From: Tolypothrix sp. NIES-4075
Lineage (GTDB): Bacteria; Cyanobacteriota; Cyanobacteriia; Cyanobacteriales; Nostocaceae
Direction: 5' to 3'
NCBI RefSeq assembly: GCF_002218085.1
Contig: NZ_BDUC01000008.1
Span: 329,094-393,093 of the forward strand
Length of the DNA: 64,000 nucleotides
The position numbers were made by a program, and so were the translations under genes. The notes under the pieces were generated by a model that saw nothing but the letters and a program-made list of their open reading frames with translations, ran no database searches and was not told where the DNA came from. This document shows positions 51,534-60,102 of this stretch, in pieces (the stretch's first letter is position 1; each line of letters opens with the position of its first letter).

Positions 51534-52310
51534 ATGACCATACCATCAAAGCTGCGTGTTATATCCTATTTAGCTCCGAATTGCTTTGATTTATACGCAG
51601 CTATTACAGCTTATCTCGGTCGTGTATTGCAATTAGAAACACAGCTACATCAAGGTGAATGCGACCCCCTGGAAGACCCGTTATTATTACAAGACCAACT
51701 TGATTTGGCATTTATTTGTGGATTACCCCTGAATCGATATTGTCAGGTGGTTTCCGACCAATTGCAGACATTGGTCGCACCTGTGATGCTTGGGTCACGC
51801 TATGAAAACCAAGCGATTTACTTTGCAGATGCGATCGTTAATGCTTATAGCGATGTTAAAGTATTTGCAGATTTGGCGGGTAAAACTTTTTGCTACAACG
51901 ACCTTGGTTCTAATAGTGGCTATAATTTGCTGCAACATCGCTTAATTCAAGACGGACATCACCAAAATTTTTTTAACAAAGAAATACAATCAGGTTCGCA
52001 TCAACGTTCTATTCGCTGGGTAGTTGATGGCAAAGCAGATTGTGCGGTAATTGATAGTGTAGTCTTAGAACAAGAATTACGCGATTTTCCCGAATTGTCT
52101 GAGCAATTGCGTGTAGTGGAGGTATTGGGACCATCTCCTATGCCACCTGTCGTAGTAGCGCAGCGTTTGGGTAAATCGTTGATTCAGCAGATGCGCTACA
52201 GCTTACTCCAACCTGATACAGAACTGCAAAAAACTATTGATAGATTCGGGGTGAAGCGTTTTGCAGCAGTGGAATTAAAAAATTATAAAGTACTGAGAAT
52301 CGCCAGTTAA
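51534..52310 (+). CDS. PhnD-like periplasmic-binding-fold protein without signal peptide
   Basis: A 258-aa protein of the phosphate/phosphonate-binding (PhnD, type 2 periplasmic) fold. Landmarks are RVISYLAPNCFDLYAAITAYLG, the ligand-loop LDLAFICGLPLNRY, the domain-crossing VFADLAGKTFCYNDLGSNSGYN and KADCAVIDSVVLEQEL (each quoted only as a landmark). Unlike transport binding proteins, the start at ATG 51534 has no signal sequence or lipobox, so a cytosolic sensor or enzyme role is more likely than uptake. No phn permease or ATPase is near. Its ligand is unknown; the small membrane-protein genes upstream may belong to the same transcript. Confidence 0.8.
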   Translation: MTIPSKLRVISYLAPNCFDLYAAITAYLGRVLQLETQLHQGECDPLEDPLLLQDQLDLAFICGLPLNRYCQVVSDQLQTLVAPVMLGSRYENQAIYFADAIVNAYSDVKVFADLAGKTFCYNDLGSNSGYNLLQHRLIQDGHHQNFFNKEIQSGSHQRSIRWVVDGKADCAVIDSVVLEQELRDFPELSEQLRVVEVLGPSPMPPVVVAQRLGKSLIQQMRYSLLQPDTELQKTIDRFGVKRFAAVELKNYKVLRIAS

Positions 52311-52461
52311 TTATCAGTGCTTCAAAGCACTCATTCCAATCACCTTAAATACCGTAGTAAGGACTTCAGTACTCATCCGGAACGTCTCTACAATATATAT
52401 GATTTGTCTGACATGATGTAACGTCTCTACAAAATGCCGGAATTTCAAAATCAGACGTTAA

Positions 52462-53709
52462 TCAAGCTGTAATCCGGTAAATCTGACTTTTCTCAACATT
52501 CTTGAGCGCATCTCGATAAACCTGCTGAAATAAAACTCGCTGTGCATGACTTCCCCCAATCTCGTGCAAGCGCCGCTTTAAAGGTTTAAGTTCCACCACA
52601 GCTGTATTAAAATCTTTTTTAGCATGAGCCATCATTCCTCTAGCTGCGGGTATTGCAATTTCTAACCAACTTTGCCGCAAAAATAAATTCACCGTCAGAG
52701 TATGTTGTTGCATACTCTGCAACATCTGATTTACCCAGTTAGTTTGTCCAGCTTTGGCTAAAGCATAGATATAATGCAAATCTTGGAAAGGTAGAGCGTG
52801 TTCGTTAATACGAGGGTAAAGATAAGCACTTATATTTTGCCAACGATCGCCTACATCTACTCCGCGTAACTCTAACCGCAATAAAAGCGAAATTGCTCCT
52901 ACTTCATCTTTTGGAGATTCTTTTTGAGCGCGTCCCCATACATGATTATCGTAAAGCGCTAAAACTTTATCTGTGTCGCCCAGTTCTAAATAATACAGCG
53001 CAATGTGCCACCAGTTATGAGTATACAGCATCGAGTTGCAGTTTTCCCAAGTATCTGCAAAGTTCTCCATCCAAGCTATACCTTCCTCAACTCGTCCCTG
53101 AGTTTCCATGACATGAGCGATCGCATGATGCGCCCAAGGATCGTGACGATTTAATTCTACTGCTATCCGAGCGATCTTTTCCGCTGCTGCTAGTTGATGA
53201 CACTGTTCTAAAGCAAACGCTAACATACCGTATAAATAATGATTATTTATATTCGCGGATACCAATTTATGAGCAATTTTCAATAATTTATCTTTGTCGC
53301 CTGTATAAAAATAGTGATATTGTCCTTGCTGGAGGGATATCATATCAGTAGGAAAGTTATCGGTAATCTCTTCGTGCAGAGCGATCGCTACATCTATCTC
53401 TTTATTTGCCCAAGCTGCGATCGCTTGCACATATAACTTTTCTCTGGTTGTAATCTTATCTAAATGTCGTTGTGCTGCTTGTAAATAAGGTTGCGCTTGC
53501 TGCCAAGCTACTTGATTTTCCTGGGAAAGGTAATAAGCAGCCACATAAGCATGAGCGATCGCACAAGTCGGATCGGCAGCAATTGCTTGCAAAATCACTG
53601 TTTCTGCATATGAACCATAACTCAAAGCTTGATCGATGAAGCGATTAATAAGAGCGATCGCTTCGGGTGAATCTGTTGTCACTTTTAATTTTTGTGTATC
53701 TTCTTGCAT
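52462..53709 (-). CDS. TPR protein of the TTC38-like family
   Basis: Soluble 415-aa helical-repeat protein resembling the TTC38 family, found in bacteria and eukaryotes without known function. Marker blocks are QALSYGSYAETVILQAIAADPTCAIAHAYVAAYYL (partly), ALHEEITDNFPTDMISLQQGQYHYFYTGD (partly), DPWAHHAIAHVMETQGRVEEGI, and WHIALYYLELGDTDKVLALYD. The His-rich AHHAIAHVMETQGR part is a family hallmark. It starts at ATG 53709. Neighbouring genes give no clue. The 52311-52461 gap holds two ACGTCTCTACAA half-palindromes. Confidence 0.85.
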   Translation of the reverse strand: MQEDTQKLKVTTDSPEAIALINRFIDQALSYGSYAETVILQAIAADPTCAIAHAYVAAYYLSQENQVAWQQAQPYLQAAQRHLDKITTREKLYVQAIAAWANKEIDVAIALHEEITDNFPTDMISLQQGQYHYFYTGDKDKLLKIAHKLVSANINNHYLYGMLAFALEQCHQLAAAEKIARIAVELNRHDPWAHHAIAHVMETQGRVEEGIAWMENFADTWENCNSMLYTHNWWHIALYYLELGDTDKVLALYDNHVWGRAQKESPKDEVGAISLLLRLELRGVDVGDRWQNISAYLYPRINEHALPFQDLHYIYALAKAGQTNWVNQMLQSMQQHTLTVNLFLRQSWLEIAIPAARGMMAHAKKDFNTAVVELKPLKRRLHEIGGSHAQRVLFQQVYRDALKNVEKSQIYRITA

Positions 53710-53950
53710 TGAATGTTAATTCCTCACGTCTGTGCATTGAATTTTGCTTAACAACGGTAAATCGGTCGGAATAGTGTGCTTTATTAGAGTATGTCACATC
53801 CAAGCGAGAAAAGGCAAGAGATAAACATCGGTAAATTGATAGACAAACCGTAGTTAATAGGTAAGAGTTTTTTCTTACTCTGGTTTGGTGTGCTTCACAC
53901 CGGAGGTGACGTGCGATAATTTTGGGAGCGATCGCACTGCACCGATAACA

Positions 53951-53991
53951 AAAAATCATCCCACGTCTCACCCGAAGGGAAGCGTGGGATG
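53951..53991 (-). terminator. Intrinsic terminator after the LIP lipase gene
   Basis: On the minus strand CATCCCACG (53991-53983) pairs with CGTGGGATG (53965-53957) across a loop containing TTCCCTTCGGGTG, followed by a T run (A run 53951-53955 on the plus strand). It lies about 50 bases after the lipase stop codon. The remaining part of 53710-54040 has no gene. Confidence 0.8.
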
Positions 53992-54040
53992 AATTTTCGT
54001 TTCAGCTAAAAGTCGCCTTTTTTACCAGGGTTGCCCAACT

Positions 54041-55309
54041 TTACTTAATTTTAGCGTTGGGGCAATTGAACGGTGCTGGCTCGTTGGCGAACCGGTCGGC
54101 GATCCAAGTCGTAAAGTCAGCCTCCGCAGCCGGCAACAGGGATCGATGGTCTTTTCCGGTATACTTTATGTAAAAGACCGGGGTACGGAATCTACAAGCC
54201 TCCCTTACGTAAAGGTCTGTGGAATCCGGAGGGATTATGTTATCGGCAGTCCCTTGCATGACCAGCACAGGGATGTTGGAATCATGTTGTCCGATCGCAT
54301 TTTCGGTGAATTTAGCCGCCCACGCCTCAAGATTGGTGTTCTCCTTAAACAGAACCGAATCCCCTCCTGCGGTGTCCCCTGTGATCGACAATTGCTGGAT
54401 GCACTGCCGAGAAGCGGCCTCGGCTGCCTTGATTCCGATGTCGGTGAATACGTCACTCAGATGCAAATCGTCATACGCCCAGGTATAAGCCCTCTCCAGG
54501 AGAATGATGCGACCGATTCGCGGACCCCCGGTAGATTGGCCAGGGGGAATACTCCCAGGCACAAAAGACGCTGGGTTTGCAGGGGCCAAAGCTGCTATGC
54601 CCACAATCTCCAGATCAGGCGCATACGAGGCGTTTTCGCCCGCTGTCACCACACCCAGACCGCCTTGTGACCATCCCAATAGCGCGGCCTTATTGCCTGC
54701 TGGCGTCAGTTCGCGGGCTGCTCTGACGATATCGAGCGCGTTCCGTGCTTGGCTCAGACCAACGAGGTATTCGTGCTTTTCTCCAGCACCCAAGCCTTGG
54801 TAATCGCTCGCCACAACGACGTATCCCGCTTTAATAAAGGCTGACAGCCCAGGTATGCCATAGTCATTCGGCACGGTACTCTCGAAAGAGGGAAAGCCGA
54901 CAAAATCACTGACTGGGTAGGGAACGTTGGACGGCGCGCAATACCGGGCACCGCCAACAGTACCGTGTGCCCAGCTGACAACGGGAAGTTTAGCTTCCGG
55001 CGGAGCGAATTTTGGCGCAACGATGAGACCTGACACGGCAACTGGGACATCAGAAGCCGTCTGGGAGCGATAGACCACGCGCCATGCAAGTGCTCCCTCG
55101 GGTGCATCGACGCTCTCATACTTGATGATCGAACCCAGTTTCCCAGGCACCTGATCGTTAGGTACGTTGTAGAATTTAGGCAGTAAACCGGGCTTGTCAG
55201 GCGATGAGGCGATCGCCCCTTCGGGCAGTGAACTCTGTGCGATCGCAGGGCTTACCGCAACCCACATTGCTAAAATTATTCCGAAACAGCACAATAATGC
55301 CTTTTTCAT
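54041..55309 (-). CDS. Secreted LIP-family lipase (alpha/beta hydrolase)
   Basis: Exported serine hydrolase of the secretory lipase (LIP) family, 422 aa. The signal peptide is MKKALLCCFGIILAMWVAVS ending PAIAQ. The nucleophile is in LGWSQGGLGV (G-x-S-x-G), with an Asp candidate in QGTADNIIPPD and a His in KYTGKDHRSLLP. The DYQGLGAGEKHEYLVG oxyanion region is typical of the family. Codon use is visibly richer in G and C than in neighbouring genes (many GCC, CGG, GGC), and HIP1 sites occur only near its 5' end, so recent transfer is likely. The LCAT-like gene lies 165 bp upstream on the same strand. It has its own terminator. Confidence 0.88.
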   Translation of the reverse strand: MKKALLCCFGIILAMWVAVSPAIAQSSLPEGAIASSPDKPGLLPKFYNVPNDQVPGKLGSIIKYESVDAPEGALAWRVVYRSQTASDVPVAVSGLIVAPKFAPPEAKLPVVSWAHGTVGGARYCAPSNVPYPVSDFVGFPSFESTVPNDYGIPGLSAFIKAGYVVVASDYQGLGAGEKHEYLVGLSQARNALDIVRAARELTPAGNKAALLGWSQGGLGVVTAGENASYAPDLEIVGIAALAPANPASFVPGSIPPGQSTGGPRIGRIILLERAYTWAYDDLHLSDVFTDIGIKAAEAASRQCIQQLSITGDTAGGDSVLFKENTNLEAWAAKFTENAIGQHDSNIPVLVMQGTADNIIPPDSTDLYVREACRFRTPVFYIKYTGKDHRSLLPAAEADFTTWIADRFANEPAPFNCPNAKIK

Positions 55310-55474
55310 GGTTCCTTTTGGGTATATAAATGCGTCGTCATTGTCTCATGGCACAGTGAAGTTACGGACTTCCAAGAAATAAATATCCATCTTGTTGGGA
55401 CGGGTAAGGACACCCATCCCACAAGAAAAAGCAGGGCTAAAGAGAAGTTTCAGCTTTTCAGTGCGTCAGTTCTA

Positions 55475-57061
55475 CTAAATTTCTTCACCCTTTGGCGGTT
55501 GTACAAGACCTATCAAAATCAGGATTCTTGTGATCACCCTTGGGTCGCGCAGAATTTCGCTATGACTTGATACACCCCCCTGAAACGCATATCCTTTTAT
55601 TCTTGTTTGTGCCTTTATATCTGGGTCTTCCTGCCATGTCTTAAAATATGTCAAGCTACCATAGGGAACTATTCCATCTCCACAATTGCGTTCATTATCT
55701 ATACTTTGTAGTGTGTTACTTGTTTCTACTCTTACTCCATTTCTGACAATGAAGTCTCCGTCTGGTAATGGTGAGGGTACGCCGTTTTCGTCGTTCTTAC
55801 CCAAGTAATCCGCTACTTTCAGTCCTCCCTCCACTTCCTCGTAGTATGCTCCTACTGCTGTGGGGAAACCAGTTGAATAAATGACACTCAATTGCTTGAC
55901 GGGTGGACATTCTACCAGTTTGTCCCCTAATTTTTGTGGTTCTTCAGTTATGAAAGGATCAGTTTCATAAAATTTTTCTAGATATGACAGCGTACTATCA
56001 GCTCCTCCTTTTTCTAAGGTAGTTTTGATATCTATTGCCACAAAGTTATCTTTTGTTTGCTCAGAGCCTTTTTTGAGAAACCCAAAATCTTGTGTATTGA
56101 AATATTGGTAATGTTCTTGTGTTACGGGCAATAACCAAGGAACACTCGAATAGGATTGTATTACCTCTTTCATCCCCGATAATGCTGCTGTTCCTATCTT
56201 TAATCCATCATCTGTCACCAACATCCGAATTGACATTGGCGCACCTAACCACGGTGGGCTGACTGCTATATATCGGAATATATGTTGATCTATCCACTCT
56301 TGTCCCCACAATTTTTCGTCATTTAATTGAGTATTTTTGACCCACTGTAAGAAATATTGAGTTACCCTATTTCCCATGCTTTGGGCTATTATTACTACAC
56401 CTTTGTTCTTCTCCTGCTTTACGTTGTTGTTTAACTCCTCTATCTTCGCCTTGAGTTTTGTGAAATAACTGTACCGCACTTCCAAACCTCCTGGAGCGAT
56501 TCGCCAATCATAAGGGGCGCCTATTAAATTTCTATCCTCCTCGTAATAAGCCGTAGGTATCCCGAGAATGTTTTTAACCTTTCTTGTCAAGGTATATACT
56601 AATTCCTCATAATACCTAGTGTTGTATTCAGTGAATGCAATATTTGGAAGGAAATTTTCAATCCCTTCTAATCCTTCCACCGGCTTATTATATTTTTTCG
56701 GTTTGCCATTTTCTAGTTCCGGTTCTTCTACTTCTATTAGTGGGGTTACGCCATCAAAGATCTTATTTTTGCCATAGACATTCACTTTCATATGTCTTTT
56801 CCACTCAGCTCCAGGTTCGGGAGTTTCTTCTGCCTTTAATTCATATTCTGGTACGTTAAATCCCGCTACTGATGCCCCAGATTGCGAACTTTCCTCTTCA
56901 CTTTTTTGATTAGTTCCGTCTTGCGGTAAGAGTTGTAGCATTTCTAGACTCATCCAAAGGTTATCTTTATACAACCCCCCCCTGTCTTTTGTTTTTATCC
57001 TCGATCCTGCCAGCCCTGGAATCAATACTACAGGATGAACTGTTTGCTCAAAATCGGTCAT
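55475..57061 (-). CDS. LCAT/PDAT-like acyltransferase or lipase
   Basis: A 528-aa alpha/beta hydrolase of the lecithin:cholesterol acyltransferase family. Key features: VVLIPGLAGSRIKTK with the oxyanion/lid start, LIGAPYDWR (a family hallmark), the nucleophile in VVIIAQSMGNRV (S in S-x-G), FRYIAVSPPWLGAP, and late acidic and His candidates in CGDGIVPYGS and GVSSHSEIL. No signal peptide is visible. The start is ATG 57061. Bacterial members may act on membrane lipids; the substrate is not deducible. Base composition is like that of the host genome, unlike the adjacent lipase. Together they may form a lipid-modifying pair. Confidence 0.85.
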   Translation of the reverse strand: MTDFEQTVHPVVLIPGLAGSRIKTKDRGGLYKDNLWMSLEMLQLLPQDGTNQKSEEESSQSGASVAGFNVPEYELKAEETPEPGAEWKRHMKVNVYGKNKIFDGVTPLIEVEEPELENGKPKKYNKPVEGLEGIENFLPNIAFTEYNTRYYEELVYTLTRKVKNILGIPTAYYEEDRNLIGAPYDWRIAPGGLEVRYSYFTKLKAKIEELNNNVKQEKNKGVVIIAQSMGNRVTQYFLQWVKNTQLNDEKLWGQEWIDQHIFRYIAVSPPWLGAPMSIRMLVTDDGLKIGTAALSGMKEVIQSYSSVPWLLPVTQEHYQYFNTQDFGFLKKGSEQTKDNFVAIDIKTTLEKGGADSTLSYLEKFYETDPFITEEPQKLGDKLVECPPVKQLSVIYSTGFPTAVGAYYEEVEGGLKVADYLGKNDENGVPSPLPDGDFIVRNGVRVETSNTLQSIDNERNCGDGIVPYGSLTYFKTWQEDPDIKAQTRIKGYAFQGGVSSHSEILRDPRVITRILILIGLVQPPKGEEI

Positions 57062-58023
57062 TTGTTTTTACCTTTTTTGCTTAATTTTCTACGCTTTCAA
57101 CTTGAAAACAGGTATGTTTCTTTTTGCTCTTGTACAGCCATATTATTTGATATTTGATGTATAAGCCTTTGAATTTTCTTCTTGACCTACTATGCCGACA
57201 ACGACAACACATTCCAATATCAACTAGTTAGCTATTGACTTACCTACAGAACGTAATGGTGTATAAAAAATGCTAGAAACAACTTGATTATTAGGTGTAA
57301 AACAAGTTTCCACATTCATATTTAAACTTACGTCTGCCAGGAATGACGCTACAAAACTAAATGGTGTGTCCACACCATCCGTAAGTCTTTATTCAAAACC
57401 ATATGAAAATTTGTCAACTGATTCACCATCAGCTGTCCATATGTGTTTATCTTCTGTGGGTCAATCAGTGTTATGCAAGCTTTATCTAGAATTGCTCTGA
57501 GAGATTGTTTTAAAAGTCCCCTATAATTACTTTTGCAGCTCTGATTTCGGTCAAATGCAACGAATAATCAAGGTTTAAGCTATGTATACCAGATGCTTCA
57601 CTGTGTTTACATGAGAGCAAAAGACCGTTTGAAAACATCCTCTTAAACACTAATTCACCCATAATAAGACTTTTTTAAGTAGCAAATAGTCCTGTTTTAT
57701 GCGGTCGTTAGTATAGTAATACAACGATAGGAAGTTTGCAAGGACAGTTAAGACAGTTAAGACAGTTAAGAAAATATTTATTGAAGAAGGCAGCTATGCT
57801 GAGGGCAGAGGGCAGAAGGTTTACATCAGTTGGGGATTGGTGACCCCACAGCCAACAAGAACACTGAATTCTTATTCAGTGTTCTTGTCTTAAACCCTTG
57901 TACACGAGCGGTCACGCTTCTAGGTCAGGAGTCAGAATTCTATAAGTGCCAACTGAGCCTCCTGCCCTCTGCCTTTCTTAGATAACTGCTTAAGAATTAC
58001 GTAAGTTCGACAGGTTATACTAA
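57062..58023. other. Gene-free stretch of nearly 1 kb with several hairpins
   Basis: No supportable gene. It contains the palindrome ATGGTGTG-TC-CACACCAT (57361-57378), triplicated AGACAGTTA units near 57745-57770, a GGCAGAGGGCA-flanked segment (about 57793-57975) related to the one near 7.2 kb, and a strong 14-bp hairpin (57856-57887). Confidence 0.55.
57856..57887. repeat. Perfect 14-bp hairpin CAAGAACACTGAAT-TCTT-ATTCAGTGTTCTTG
   Basis: Arms at 57856-57869 and 57874-57887 with a 4-nt loop, the strongest simple hairpin in the window. No T run follows on either side and no gene ends close by, so it is not a clear terminator. Confidence 0.8.
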
Positions 58024-58395
58024 TTGGTAATTAACAAATGTATTGGTAATTTTTCGTGCCAAAGTAGGCTGCTTTCCTTTGGGATGTTCAGTATCCCCAA
58101 AGGCGATACTGTGGTTGGCAATGATGTTTGGATCGGTTATGAATCTACGATCATGCCAGGTGTGAAAATTGGGGATGGGGCGATCGTCGCTGCCAAATCA
58201 GTGGTGGTGAGCGATGTACCAGCTTATACCATCGTTGGCGGTAATCCGGCGAAATTGATTAAGCAGCGATTTTCAACTGAGGCGATCGCCGCACTTTTAG
58301 AAATTGCATGGTGGAACTGGAGTATCGAAAAAATCTCGCGCAATCTTGAGCTGATTGTTTCTGCGGATATGGATGCGCTTAGAAGTTGTGAGTGA
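58024..58395 (+). pseudogene. 3' fragment of a hexapeptide (Vat/CatB-type) acetyltransferase
   Basis: The frame from about 58084 encodes the C-terminal half of a left-handed beta-helix O-acetyltransferase: KGDTVVGNDVWIGYESTIMP, VKIGDGAIVAAKSVVVSDVP, YTIVGGNPAKLIKQRF and the closing IAWWNWSIEKIS. The N-terminal half, including the first hexapeptide turns and the catalytic His region, is missing; the preceding residues show no similarity. It is therefore a truncated gene, although a start at ATG 58084 could still yield a short peptide. Relatives acetylate chloramphenicol, streptogramins or sugars; the original substrate cannot be told. Confidence 0.75.
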
Positions 58396-58431
58396 GTTTA
58401 GACACTAAAATGCGTTACCTCAACTATAGAA

Positions 58432-59139
58432 ATGAAAAATATTATATCGATTGCTTTGAATAGTTGGTCACAGCAAAAACAGCAGCCTGTTTTGCTATTT
58501 GACTCAGTAGCAGCGGCTTGTGATGTTGCTTTTATACTCGGCGGTCAGTGGGATGGCTGCAATGGTGTAGTGATGAGCAAATGTGATGAGGTAGCGGTTA
58601 ACACTGCGGCTAATTTGGTGTCAGCAAAATGGTGTTATAGCGGGACATATAAAGCTTGTTTAGCTTCGTTGAAGAGTGATGAACTGATAAAGCGTTATGC
58701 AGCAGGAGAGAGGAATTTTATCAATGCTAACTTGAGGTGTGCAATGCTGGTATCTGTGAAGCTGAGTGAAGCTAATTTAAGTTATGCAAAGTTGAATTTG
58801 GCTAATTTAAGCAAAGCCGACTTAAGCAAAATTGATTTAACAGCGGCAGATTTAAGTGAAGCTAATTTGAGTGCAGCCGACCTGAGTCAGGCATACTTAG
58901 TCAGGACAAATTTAACTAAGGCAGATTTGCAACTAGCAGACTTGAGGAGGGCTAACTTAAGGGGGGCTAATTTAAGTGAAGTTAACTTAAGTCATGCAGA
59001 CCTGGGAGGAGCGAATCTAGCGTCTTCAGACCTTAGAGGCGCAAATTTTCACTTTTCTAACTTGAGTGGGGCTAACTTGACAGGCGCGAAGTTTATAGAA
59101 AGAGACTTGGAAGAGTGCCTTAGAAACAGTAGTATTTAA
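58432..59139 (+). CDS. Pentapeptide-repeat protein, 235 aa
   Basis: A protein with a non-repeat N-terminal domain (about 1-95; MKNIISIALNSWSQQKQQPV, DSVAAACDVAFILGGQWDGC) and a run of about 25 pentapeptide units from residue 97 on (ANLRCAMLVSVKLSEANLSY), ending in a short acidic tail. There is no signal peptide. The N-terminal part contains four cysteines and is not one I recognise. It starts at ATG 58432. A hairpin with an eight-T run (59291-59326) ends its transcript. It is the third pentapeptide protein in the window; the three are not close paralogues outside the repeats. Confidence 0.86.
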   Translation: MKNIISIALNSWSQQKQQPVLLFDSVAAACDVAFILGGQWDGCNGVVMSKCDEVAVNTAANLVSAKWCYSGTYKACLASLKSDELIKRYAAGERNFINANLRCAMLVSVKLSEANLSYAKLNLANLSKADLSKIDLTAADLSEANLSAADLSQAYLVRTNLTKADLQLADLRRANLRGANLSEVNLSHADLGGANLASSDLRGANFHFSNLSGANLTGAKFIERDLEECLRNSSI

Positions 59140-59148
59140 ATTTTATCT

Positions 59149-59176
59149 GTAGAGACGTTCCAGCAGAACGTTTCTA
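59149..59176. repeat. GTAGAGACGTTC ... GAACGTTTCTA imperfect palindrome
   Basis: A member of the dispersed palindrome family with a 5-nt loop, starting ten bases after the pentapeptide gene. One mismatch (GTTTC for GTCTC) marks an older copy. Confidence 0.78.
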
Positions 59177-59290
59177 TTCCTTCATTTGGGTTTTCTACCT
59201 TTATATTCAGCAACGGCTAACTCTTCTAGTAGAGGAAACAAGTAATTAGAAATGCATATACTGCAATCATTACCAAGCAATAATCTTGTC

Positions 59291-59326
59291 AGCTTCTAGT
59301 TTTAGACCGACTAGGAGCTTTTTTTT
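59291..59326 (+). terminator. Intrinsic terminator downstream of the pentapeptide gene
   Basis: AGCTTCTAG (59291-59299) pairs with CTAGGAGCT (59311-59319) with one G-T pair, followed by a run of eight T. It lies 150 bases after the stop codon and ahead of the GlsB-type gene. Confidence 0.75.
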
Positions 59327-59488
59327 AAGTTATTACTTATTTCAATTGAGGCATATGTCTAAAGAAATAAAAACCATTAAACTATTCCTTCAGGCTAATA
59401 ACAATTAGTTCTGTTGGCAGATTAAATGCCTGGGTTTGAATTGTTATTGTGTATTTGTTAGAAAAAACCTTCACCTCTTTAACGGAAC

Positions 59489-59761
59489 ATGAATATTCTT
59501 GCTTGGATTGTTTTAGGTCTAATTGCTGGTGCCATTGCTAAGGCTATCTACCCAGGTCATCAAGGCGGCGGAATTTTAGGAACCATTTTGTTAGGAATCA
59601 TCGGTGCTTTTGTTGGCGGTAGTTTGGGCGTATTCTTCAGTACAGGGACTTTAGCTCTAGCGGCTCCTACTTTCAGCATCCCCGGTATTTTAGTTGCAGT
59701 TCTGGGTGCAATCGTCGCAGTCTTCTTGTGGAATTTAATCAACCGCAGTAGTGCTGTGTAA
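59489..59761 (+). CDS. GlsB/YeaQ/YmgE-family stress membrane protein
   Basis: A 90-aa membrane protein with three glycine-rich hydrophobic helices, matching the transglycosylase-associated/GlsB family: MNILAWIVLGLIAGAIAKAI, then YPGHQGGGILGTILLGIIGA with the conserved basic-Gly turn, and VLGAIVAVFLWNLI. The insert FFSTGTLALAAPTFSIPG between helices 2 and 3 is longer than in most members. The family is linked to general stress responses; the mechanism is unknown. It starts at ATG 59489. A weak hairpin (59793-59824) follows the gene. Confidence 0.9.
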   Translation: MNILAWIVLGLIAGAIAKAIYPGHQGGGILGTILLGIIGAFVGGSLGVFFSTGTLALAAPTFSIPGILVAVLGAIVAVFLWNLINRSSAV

Positions 59762-59792
59762 TAATTTAAATTGCGATCAATTAATAATATAC

Positions 59793-59824
59793 TTCAGGGA
59801 AGTTCAACTATATTTATCCCTGAA
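59793..59824. terminator. Weak hairpin after the GlsB-type gene
   Basis: TTCAGGGA (59793-59800) and TCCCTGAA (59817-59824) enclose 16 nt, 31 bases after the stop codon. No T run. Confidence 0.4.
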
Positions 59825-59904
59825 TTAAATAAACCAGTAGCGCTTGCCTGTAGTCAGGTGAGCGCTGATTATTATGTTTTTGGGTAAAAATTAATTCTAT
59901 GTAA

Positions 59905-59986
59905 TAGACCTCTTGCAAAAATGAGATTTTACGACGTTCTGTTCCCTGTTCCCTGTTCCCTGTTCCCTACTTCTGCAAGAAGTCTA
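59905..59986. repeat. Small element: 13-bp inverted ends around a GTTCCCT tandem array
   Basis: TAGACCTCTTGCA (59905-59917) and TGCAAGAAGTCTA (59974-59986) are inverted repeats with one mismatch. Inside are four perfect GTTCCCT units (59941-59968). Heptamer arrays elsewhere in the window are not bounded like this. Confidence 0.8.
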
Positions 59987-60020
59987 ATATCATGTCCCAA
60001 GTTAGGACACATATTGTATT

Positions 60021-60050
60021 GTAGAGACGTTCCGGACCGAACGTCTCTAC
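60021..60050. repeat. GTAGAGACGTTC-CGGACC-GAACGTCTCTAC palindrome upstream of cobK
   Basis: Twelve-bp perfect arms. The palindrome is itself enclosed by inverted ATCATGTCC (59989-59997) and GGACATGAT (60087-60095), the latter just before the cobK start. Confidence 0.88.
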
Positions 60051-60102
60051 GACGGTTGGGGTGTTTTTATTGCTGTTAATAAGCGCGGACATGATGTAAA
60101 GT

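Noticed and set aside
57856..57887. Strong hairpin as a rho-independent terminator
   Set aside because: No T run on either strand and no gene ends close by; kept as a repeat only.
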